DNA of 64,000 bases from Ramlibacter sp. (GTDB lineage: Bacteria; Pseudomonadota; Gammaproteobacteria; Burkholderiales; Burkholderiaceae_C): contig JAUYOG010000019.1 of the NCBI GenBank assembly GCA_030695945.1, positions 62,001 to 126,000 on the forward strand, in the 5' to 3' direction. Of this stretch, positions 35,856 to 43,600 are shown one piece after another. The notes below the pieces were generated by a model. It searched no databases, was not told the origin of the DNA, and was given only the letters and a program-made list of their open reading frames with translations. Both the position numbers and the translations under genes were made by a program. Within the stretch, counting starts at the first letter, position 1, and each line of letters begins with the position of its first letter.

Positions 35856-37584
35856 GCAGGCGCTGGCCGGCCCGGCTCGAGAAGGTGTGGTCGCAGCCCT
35901 CCACCACCATCATGCGGAAGCCGGGGTCGCCCGCCATCCGGCTGCCGCGTTGGCCGAAGTGGTACTCGATGTAGTCGCGGCCATCGTCGTCGGCGGCCAT
36001 CACCAGGAGCGTATCGGCACCGCGCGCACTGATGCGCCGAGCCTGCGACAGCACGCTCTCCTCGCGCGGCGTGCGATGCAGCAGCCGGCCCACCGCCCGC
36101 TTCAAACGCGCCTCGAGCACCGTGCCCACGCGCTTCGCAATCCCGTTCACGTCCACCTCGCCGCGCAGCAGGCGCCGGTACACCTGGGGCCGCATCAGCT
36201 CGCGCCGGTAGAACGCGGTCGACTTGTAGTGCCGCTGCATCGATGCCTGCCACATGTCTTCGTCGGCGCCGTCCTGCCACTCCAGCAGGCGTGGGTTCAT
36301 CAGCACCTGGCCACTCACGCGCGGATCGGCCAGCGCCGCCTGGAAGGCGACGAACGATCCCGAGCACACGCCCATCAGCCAGAACTTCGTGCAGCCCTCG
36401 GTCTCGAGCCGGTCGATCGCGGCACTGACATCGACGGCCGAGCCTTTCGCGTAATAGTTCCCCTTTCGCGGCCCCGAGGTTCCGGGGCTGTCCCCGATCC
36501 CCGACAGGTCGAAGCGAAGCGTCCGGAAGCCGCACGCCGCCAATGAGCGGGCCATGTGGACATACAGGCGGTTGGGACCGATGCGGTAGTTATGCCCCAC
36601 GTTCAGGAAAAGGATGGCCGTGCGGCGGCGCGCGACGGCGTCCGCGTCGTCTCCCGGCGGCTCGGTGAGGATGCCGAACAGCGACTGGGCCGGGCCGAAC
36701 CGGAGCGGGGCTTCGCGGATGCCGTCGGGCAACCGCCCCGGCCAGCACGCCACGGGAATGGCTCGTTCGTCGGCCGGCGCATGCGGCGCCGGTGGCGCGG
36801 CCAGCAGCCAGTCTGCGATCGCGTCAAGGCTCGCCTGTTCGACCACGCCCTTGTGCGGCTCGACCATCATCCCCGAGTAGCCGGCCAGCACCTCCGCCGT
36901 GACCTCCACGCCCTGGTCGCGCCAGGCGGCCGGCAACGGGCTTTCGCCCGGCATGTCGTCGCGCTGAACGATGAGCGCGCGACGCGCCGGCGGCGCCTCG
37001 ATCCGCGTGCAATCAAGCTGCTGCAGGTCGTGCAGCGTCTGGGCCGTGTAGAGAAAACCCAGCGATTCGATATCGCCGGGCTGCGAACCGGCCGGAGGCT
37101 GCGCACTGCCCGCGCTGGCGGCGCGCATTTCGCGGGTGAACGCGCGGCCGGTCACGCAGGGCGCCCAGAGCACCAGGCTCTCGACGCCCCCCATCTCACG
37201 CGCAGCCTGCACCGCCAGCGTGGCGCCCATGCGCACGCCGAAAAGCGACAGCCGCTCGATGCCGGCACGACGCGCCAGCTCGCGCGCAGCGGCGACGGTG
37301 CTCGCCACCCAGGCGGCAACGCGATCGGGGTCGGCATCCGTGCCCGCCGAGTCCCCCGTTCCCTGGTAGTCGAAGCGCAAAACGTCGAAGCCCGAGCGCG
37401 CCAGTGTATCGGCGAGCACCGCATAGGTCTGGCAGGTGCACATCGCCTCGAAACCCAGCGGGCGGCACATGACGACGCCGGCCCGGCGGGATGGGGCGGC
37501 CGCGCGGTGGAACCAGCCGAAACACCAGGAGCCGGCCGCATCGAACACGATGGGCGTCGCCGCATCGGCTGCCGTGGGCTGCAT
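35809..37584 (-). CDS. Tandem alpha/beta-hydrolase protein with altered nucleophile elbows
   Basis: A 591-aa protein of two alpha/beta-hydrolase domains, about 10-275 and 295-590. Domain 1 has RFDYQGTGDS and LFGVRMGATLA, where the usual GxSxG nucleophile is Arg. Domain 2 has RFDLSGIGDSPG and LMGVCSGSFVA, with Cys in the nucleophile place and a late EGCDHTF His. So domain 1 is probably non-catalytic and domain 2 a Cys- or Ser-type hydrolase. ATG 37584 lies 7 bases after the carrier-protein stop, so it belongs to the minus arm of the NRPS/PKS cluster. Editing, release or transacylation of carrier-bound products is a reasonable guess. Confidence 0.82.
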   Translation of the reverse strand: MQPTAADAATPIVFDAAGSWCFGWFHRAAAPSRRAGVVMCRPLGFEAMCTCQTYAVLADTLARSGFDVLRFDYQGTGDSAGTDADPDRVAAWVASTVAAARELARRAGIERLSLFGVRMGATLAVQAAREMGGVESLVLWAPCVTGRAFTREMRAASAGSAQPPAGSQPGDIESLGFLYTAQTLHDLQQLDCTRIEAPPARRALIVQRDDMPGESPLPAAWRDQGVEVTAEVLAGYSGMMVEPHKGVVEQASLDAIADWLLAAPPAPHAPADERAIPVACWPGRLPDGIREAPLRFGPAQSLFGILTEPPGDDADAVARRRTAILFLNVGHNYRIGPNRLYVHMARSLAACGFRTLRFDLSGIGDSPGTSGPRKGNYYAKGSAVDVSAAIDRLETEGCTKFWLMGVCSGSFVAFQAALADPRVSGQVLMNPRLLEWQDGADEDMWQASMQRHYKSTAFYRRELMRPQVYRRLLRGEVDVNGIAKRVGTVLEARLKRAVGRLLHRTPREESVLSQARRISARGADTLLVMAADDDGRDYIEYHFGQRGSRMAGDPGFRMMVVEGCDHTFSSRAGQRLLIETVRRHLEQKHAP

Positions 37585-37591
37585 GGTGGGG

Positions 37592-37849
37592 TCAGGGCGC
37601 CGACAGCTCGGCCAAGGCGCGTTGAATCGAGGCAATGCTGCTGAACACGTTGCGCTTGAGCATGTGGTCCGGGAACTCGACGTCGAATGCACCTTCGAGC
37701 GCAAGCATGACGTTGACGCTGGCGTGCGATGTCATTCCCGACTGGTACAGGTCGGCGCCAGCGTCCAGCGCGGCCACATCCTGCTTCAGGCGGCCATGGT
37801 CGCGCAGGACGGTGCGGATCGTGGTCTCGGTTTCCTGAACGTCGATCAT
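37592..37849 (-). CDS. Free-standing acyl/aminoacyl carrier protein
   Basis: An 85-aa carrier protein. DLYQSGMTSHASVNVMLALE places the phosphopantetheine Ser at about residue 41 (GMTS in place of the common GxDS). The sequence is helical and acidic at the ends. It overlaps the phosphopantetheinyl transferase gene by 4 nt (ATGA), which fixes the start and names its likely activator. Carrier proteins of this kind partner tRNA-synthetase-like amino acid:carrier-protein ligases, and one is encoded at 39670. Confidence 0.87.
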   Translation of the reverse strand: MIDVQETETTIRTVLRDHGRLKQDVAALDAGADLYQSGMTSHASVNVMLALEGAFDVEFPDHMLKRNVFSSIASIQRALAELSAP

Positions 37850-38301
37850 GCTGCCTCCGCCGCGCGGGCCCCTGGCGCACCGTGCCTCATCTCCACGCTG
37901 ACGAACGCGCCGGCATAGTCGCCGTCGTGGCTCAGGCTGAGCAGCACGCGCTCGACGCCCATTCGCCGCGCGAGTTCGGCTGCGCGGCCATGCAGCAGCA
38001 CGTCGCAATCGCCATCCGCCAGCTTGATCACCTCGATGTCGCGCCAGCCGATGCCTTCATTGCCGAGCCGCAGGGCCTTGATCACGGCCTCCTTGGCCGC
38101 GAAGCGCGCCGCGAGACGCTCGGCGCGCACCGCGTCGTCGCAGCCCGCGTATTCGAGCTCGAGGGGCGTGAACAGGCGCGTCTCGTACAGGGCGCCGAAA
38201 CCCTCCATCGATGCCGCGACCTGGCTGACCTGGACGAGGTCGAAGCCCAGCCGACGGTGCGGCGATGCCGACACAGCTCCCCCTGGATCCAACTCGACCA
38301 T
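37846..38301 (-). CDS. AcpS-type phosphopantetheinyl transferase
   Basis: A 151-aa AcpS-family enzyme that moves phosphopantetheine from CoA to carrier-protein Ser. LGFDLVQVSQVA (usual GxDxVxx), FTPLELEYAG, ARFAAKEAVIKAL with the Mg-binding Glu and catalytic Lys, and LSLSHDGDYAGAFV mark the family. AAAGG lies 8 bases before ATG 38301; a GTG two codons earlier is too close to that site. It should activate the free carrier protein and perhaps the NRPS and PKS carrier domains. Confidence 0.88.
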   Translation of the reverse strand: MVELDPGGAVSASPHRRLGFDLVQVSQVAASMEGFGALYETRLFTPLELEYAGCDDAVRAERLAARFAAKEAVIKALRLGNEGIGWRDIEVIKLADGDCDVLLHGRAAELARRMGVERVLLSLSHDGDYAGAFVSVEMRHGAPGARAAEAA

Positions 38302-38405
38302 GTGCACTGCCTTTCAATTGATGAGCGGCGCTTCGACGATTGGTTCACGCACGCCGAGCACCAGCGCCAAAATACCCCGTAACTGAACGTCCGACGTGTA
38401 AGATG

Positions 38406-38428
38406 ATTTCCCGTTTTTCAGGGGAAAT
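38406..38428. promoter_or_regulatory. Inverted repeat in the bidirectional promoter of the NRPS/PKS cluster
   Basis: Arms ATTTCCC and GGGAAAT flank a 9-base T-rich loop in the 181-base gap between the two arms of the cluster. It lies 55 bases before ATG 38483 and 105 bases before the minus-arm start. It is a candidate operator for both arms. Confidence 0.4.
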
Positions 38429-38482
38429 TGCGCAGTTCGCGATGCCCCTGGTTCGTTGCCGTTACACAGGGAGTACGCGCAC

Positions 38483-39673
38483 ATGAATCGCGAGCCAATG
38501 CGGATGGACCAGGCCTTCGGCCTCATGCATGAGGCTGTGCGCCGCGTCGCGGCCGAGGTCGCGTCGCCCCATGCCGCCGACGTCGACGCCAGGGCGCGTT
38601 TTCCTTCTGAAACAGTTGCGGCCCTGCGCGAAGCCGGCCTGCTCTCCGCCGGCGTGCCGCGCGAGCTCGGCGGCGCCGGCTGCACCCTGCACGAGCAGGC
38701 CCAGCTGTGCGCCACCCTGGCCCAGGCCTGCGGCTCCAGCGCGATGGTGCTGGCCATGCATTTCATCCAGCTCGCATGCATCGCCCGCCACGGGCTCGGC
38801 AGCGCATTCTTCCGGGAATACCTGCGCGGCCTCGTGACGCGGCAGTACCTGCTGGCGTCGATGACCTCCGAGGTCGGGACCTTCGGCGAGACCCGCACCA
38901 GCGTATGCGCCCTCGAGCGCAAGGATGGGCGATTCATGCTCAACAAGGACGCGACGACCGGCTCGTACTGCGCGCATGCCGACGCCATCCTCGTCACCGC
39001 CCGCAGCGGCCCCGACGCGCCGGGCGGCGACCAGGTGCTGGTGCTCGTCACGCGCGAGGATTGCACGCTCAAGCAGACGACCAGCTGGGATACGCTGGGC
39101 ATGCGCGGCACCTGCAGCCCCGGCTTCCGCCTGGAATCCTCGGGACCGGAAGAGCAGGTCGTTCCCGGCGCCTTCGCGGACAGCTCGGCGCAGACCATGG
39201 TGCCTTACTCGCATGTGCTGTGGTCGTCGCTGTGGTGGGGCATCGCCGCCGACGCGGTGAACAGGGCCGCCAACTTCGTGCGCGGGCAGGCGCGGCAGAA
39301 CCCCGGCACGGCGCCACCCACTGCCACCCGGCTCGCGGAAGTGTCCAGGCAGCTGCAGGACATGAAACATCTGTGGCTGTCGGCCGCACACGACTTCGAT
39401 GCCATGGGCACCGGCGCGGCCGGGCAGGAACAGCTGCTGTCCATGGGCTGGGCCCTGCGGCTGAACAACCTCAAGATCTCCTGCTCCGAAGCGGCGCCGC
39501 AGGTCGTGCACCGGGCGCTGCAGATCGTGGGCATCCTGGGCTACAAGAACGACAGCCCGTTCAGCCTGGGCCGGCAATACCGCGACAGCCTCTCGGCTTC
39601 CCTGATGATCTCCAACGACCGCATCGCCGCCAAGAACGCCTCGATGCTCCTTGTCTTCAAGGACACCCCTTGA
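38483..39673 (+). CDS. Acyl-CoA dehydrogenase family protein (probable acyl-carrier-protein dehydrogenase)
   Basis: A 396-aa flavoprotein with the three-part ACAD fold: helical N-domain (1-125), beta-domain with SMTSEVGTFGETRT and GSYCAHADAILVTAR, and helical C-domain. GGGAG 8 bases before ATG 38483 sets the start. ACADs in secondary-metabolite clusters often act on carrier-bound chains. It is coupled to the amino acid:carrier ligase by a TTGA overlap, so an aminoacyl-carrier oxidation is possible. The substrate is not known. Confidence 0.87.
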   Translation: MNREPMRMDQAFGLMHEAVRRVAAEVASPHAADVDARARFPSETVAALREAGLLSAGVPRELGGAGCTLHEQAQLCATLAQACGSSAMVLAMHFIQLACIARHGLGSAFFREYLRGLVTRQYLLASMTSEVGTFGETRTSVCALERKDGRFMLNKDATTGSYCAHADAILVTARSGPDAPGGDQVLVLVTREDCTLKQTTSWDTLGMRGTCSPGFRLESSGPEEQVVPGAFADSSAQTMVPYSHVLWSSLWWGIAADAVNRAANFVRGQARQNPGTAPPTATRLAEVSRQLQDMKHLWLSAAHDFDAMGTGAAGQEQLLSMGWALRLNNLKISCSEAAPQVVHRALQIVGILGYKNDSPFSLGRQYRDSLSASLMISNDRIAAKNASMLLVFKDTP

Positions 39674-40581
39674 CCGCCGACTACGACATCGACAACTTCT
39701 ACAGCGCCCTGGTCGAGCACGGCCTGGTCGTGCCCACCGCCGTCAAGGGCACCTATGGCAGGGGTCCCGCGTTCGAGCGCATCGTGCGCGGCTTCAATGC
39801 CATCATCGATCGCATCGCGCAGGCCGACGGTGCCCAGGAGGTGATGTTCCCGCCCGTCGTGCCGCGCGCGCTGGTCGAGAAGATGGGCTACCTGGACAGT
39901 TTTCCCCAGCTCGCCGGCTCGGTGCACAGCTTCACCGGCAGCGAGGCCCAGGCCCGCGAGCTCGCGGAGCGCGTCCACGCGGGCAACCGGTGGGAGGACC
40001 TGCTGTCGCCCACCGAGGTGATGCTCGCGCCTGCCGCCTGCTATCCGGTGTACCCCGCGTTCAGCGGCCTGCTGCCGGGCAACGGGCGCCTCATCACCGT
40101 CATGAACTGGGTGTTCCGCCACGAACCGTCGGATGAGCCCACGCGGCTGCAGTCGTTCCGCATGCGCGAGCTCGTCCGCATGGGCCGGCCCGGGGACGTG
40201 CTGGCCTGGCGCGACGATTGGCTGCGCCGCGGCCTCGAACTGTTGCGCGGGCTCGGCCTGCCCGCCGAAAGCGACGTCGCCGCCGATCCCTTCTTCGGCC
40301 GCACCGGGAAGATGCTGGCGGCCAACCAGGTCGAGCAGCGCCTGAAATTCGAAATCCTCGTGCCGGTCATCTCGCTGGACAAGCCCACCGCGATCTGCTC
40401 CTTCAACTGGCACCAGGATCACTTCAGCTCGACGTTCGGCATCCGCAGCCCGGACGGCGCGGTGGCCCACACCGCGTGCCTTGGGTTCGGCCTGGAGCGG
40501 GTCGCCCTGGCGCTGGTCAAGACGCACGGGTTCGACCCGCAGGCCTGGCCGCAAGACGTGCGCGCGCAGCTCTGGCCCTGA
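39670..40581 (+). CDS. Class II aaRS-like amino acid:[carrier protein] ligase
   Basis: A 303-aa protein like the catalytic core of seryl-tRNA synthetases without a tRNA-binding arm. FRMRELVRMG near residue 163 is motif 2, LGFGLERVALAL near 271 is motif 3, and Cys residues in APAACYP (near 122) and HTACLG (near 268) match the zinc ligands of these ligases. Characterised relatives (Bradyrhizobium, Agrobacterium) load Gly or Ala on small carrier proteins. TTG 39670 overlaps the ACAD stop. Its partner should be the carrier protein at 37592. Confidence 0.88.
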   Translation: MTADYDIDNFYSALVEHGLVVPTAVKGTYGRGPAFERIVRGFNAIIDRIAQADGAQEVMFPPVVPRALVEKMGYLDSFPQLAGSVHSFTGSEAQARELAERVHAGNRWEDLLSPTEVMLAPAACYPVYPAFSGLLPGNGRLITVMNWVFRHEPSDEPTRLQSFRMRELVRMGRPGDVLAWRDDWLRRGLELLRGLGLPAESDVAADPFFGRTGKMLAANQVEQRLKFEILVPVISLDKPTAICSFNWHQDHFSSTFGIRSPDGAVAHTACLGFGLERVALALVKTHGFDPQAWPQDVRAQLWP

Positions 40582-40587
40582 CTCGAC

Positions 40588-40615
40588 CGTTGGCCGTTGG
40601 CCGATGGCCGATGGC
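40588..40615. repeat. Four 7-bp tandem repeats before the NRPS gene
   Basis: CGTTGGC twice, then CGATGGC twice, in perfect register, within the 118-base gap between the ligase stop (40581) and the NRPS start (40700). Slippage could change the spacing of this gap. No promoter is evident. Confidence 0.6.
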
Positions 40616-40699
40616 TCCAACGGGCTATCGTCGTGGCGCAATGCCGAAGCCGCCACTACGATGCGGCCATCACTTCATGTGAGGCATCACGAGGAGACT

Positions 40700-43600
40700 A
40701 TGGCCGATGCAAGTGCTGTTTTCATAGGCGATGGCAGCCTCCTCGTGCAATGCGCGCAAGCGTGGCGGCAGCGCGGGCACGAGATTCGCGCCGTGCTCAC
40801 GCAGGACAGCGGCATCCTCGCATGGGCCGCGTCCGAGGGCGTGGCGGCCGTCGCGATCGACGACGACTCACCGATCGCCGCACCCGACGCGCCTTTCGAC
40901 TACCTGTTCAGCATCGCGAACCTGCGGGTGCTCCCGTCGGGGTTGCTGGCGGGCGCCCGGCGGCTCGCGATCAACTTCCACGATGCTCCCCTGCCCCGCT
41001 ACGCCGGGTTGAATGCAACGGCGTGGGCGCTGATGGCGCAGGAGGACATGCACGGCATCACCTGGCACGAGATGACGCCGGCGGTAGACGCGGGCCGTGT
41101 CGTGAAGCGCGTGCTCTTTCCTGTGGCACCGCAGGAGACCGCGCTGGGGCTGAACGCCAGCTGCTACGAAGCAGGCCTCGCGGCGTTCAAGGCAATCGCC
41201 GACGACATCGCGCGCGGCGAGCTGGCGTTGACGCCGCAGGAAGCGGGACGCAGCTATTTTGCGCGCGATCGCCGGCCCGAGGCGTTGGGCACGCTCGATT
41301 TCTCCCGCCACGCCGGCGAGCTTGCAGCCCTGGTGCGCGCGCTGGACTTCGGCACCTACCCCAACCCGCTGTGCCGTGCCAAGGTCCACGCGGGCGACCA
41401 GCTGCTGTACGTGCGAACGGCGCGCGTGCCGGAAACGGCGTCGGGCGCCGCGCCGGGCACGGTGCTGGGCACCGACGGCAACGAGGTGCGCATCGCCACC
41501 GCCCAGGGCGACATTGCGCTGGGCGGCGTTTCGGATGTGCAGGAACGGCCCGCCGCCCACCTGCTCGCCGCGGGCACGGTCCTTCCGGCGCTGGATGCCA
41601 CGTTGCGCGAGAAGCTCGCCGCCTGCATCCCAGGGGTCGCGCGAGGTGAAGGGTACTGGCGCCGCGCCTTCGCCTCGCTGGCGCCGGTGGAGCTGCCCTA
41701 TCCGCGGTCGAGCGCAGTCGCCGCCCCGGCCGCGCAGCCACTGCGGGTCCGCGTGAACGCGGCCAACGCGGGCTCGTCCACCGTGGCGGCGTTCTTCGCC
41801 TGGTTATCGGCGTTGTCGGGACAGGCGCGGGTGTCGGCGCTCTACTGCGACCGCATGCTGTCCGGGCAGGCCGATGGCCTCGAGGCGTGGTTGTCGCCAT
41901 GGGTTCCCCTCACGCTGGACACACGGCCGGATACGACTGCGCAGCAGGCCGCGGCGAGCGCAGAGATGCGGATCGCCACGCTGCGCCAAGCCGGCGTTCA
42001 CGCGCAAGACCTGCCCTTGCGGCTGGGCGACAAGGTCCACGCAATCGAACGCGTGCGCCGCATCGGTATCTGCCTGGGCGCGGCGCAGATGCCTCCCGAG
42101 ATGGAGCTGCTGCTCACCCTGGGGGCGCGCGGCCAGGCGCTGGAACTCGCCGGCGACCCGGCGGCGTTCACGCATGAGACGCTGCAGGTGATGGCCCGGC
42201 AACTCGCCGCCTGGCTTCATGCCTTCGACCACGCCGGGGGCCGCATCGTGGGCATTCCGCTGTTGCCGGCGGCCGAAGCACAGGCGATCGCGGCTGCCAA
42301 CGCCACGACGACTTTCTTCGACGCCGATTGCTGCGTGCACGAGGCCATCGCCGGGCAGGCTGCGCGCACGCCGCAACTGGAAGCGATCCGCGGCCAGGGC
42401 CAGGCGCTGACGTACGCCGAGCTGGACGAAAGGGCCACCGCGCTGGCCGGCGCGTTGGTCCGGCGCGGCGTGCGCTGCGGCGACGTCGTGGGCCTGTGCC
42501 TGGAACGCTCGCCCGAGATGGTGGTCGCGTTGCTGGCCATCATGAAGGCCGGCGCCGCCTATCTGCCGCTCGACCCCGCGTACCCGCGCGAGCGCATCGC
42601 CTTCATGATCGAGGACTCGGGCGCGCCGCTGGTGGTGACGACGGCCCCGATCGCCGCTTCGCTGGCGCTGCATCCTTCCAGGGCATTCCTCTTCGATGGG
42701 CCGTTGCCCGCAGGCGCCGCGCAGCCGCGGCTCCCGGCCCCGACGCCCGAGAGCGCCGCGTACCTGATCTACACCTCCGGGTCGACGGGCCGCCCCAAGG
42801 GCGTCGTCGTCACGCACCGCAACGTGATGAACCTGCTCGCGGGCATGGCCGACCGCATCCCGCACGAGCCGCCGGCCCGCTGGCTCGCGGTGACCAGCCT
42901 CTCGTTCGACATTTCGGTGCTGGAGCTGTTCTGGACCCTGGCGCATGGTTTCACCGTCGTCATGCACTCCGATACGGTGCAGGGCCAAAGCCGCGCGCCC
43001 GAGTTCAGCCTCTTCTACTTCGCCACCGACAACGCGCGCGACCCGAAGGACCGGTACCGGCTGCTTCTCGAAGGCGCGAAGTTCGCGGACCGCGAAGGGT
43101 TTGCCGCGATCTGGACGCCCGAGCGGCACTTCCACGCCTTTGGCGGCCTCTACCCCAATCCCGCACTCACGAGCGCGGCGATAGCGGCGATCACCACGCG
43201 CCTTTCGATCCGCGCGGGCAGCTGCGTCCTGCCGCTGCACCACCCGATCCGCGTGGCCGAAGAGTGGGCGTTCGTGGACAACATCTCGCAGGGCCGCATC
43301 GGCGTGTCGTTCGCGTCGGGCTGGCAGCCCAACGACTTCGCGATCGCGCCGCAGGCGTTCGCCGACCGCAAGAACGAGATGCTGAAGAACGTGGACGTGG
43401 TGCGCCGGCTGTGGCGCGGCGAGGCCGTCGCGTTCCCCGGGCCGCTGGGCAAGTCGGTGGACATCCGCACGCTGCCGCGCCCGGTCCAGGCGGAACTGCC
43501 GGTGTGGCTCACGGCCGCAGGCAACCCCGAGACGTTCCAGCAGGCGGGCGAGATGGGCTGCCATCTCCTCACGCACCTGCTCGGGCAGAAGATCGAGGAC

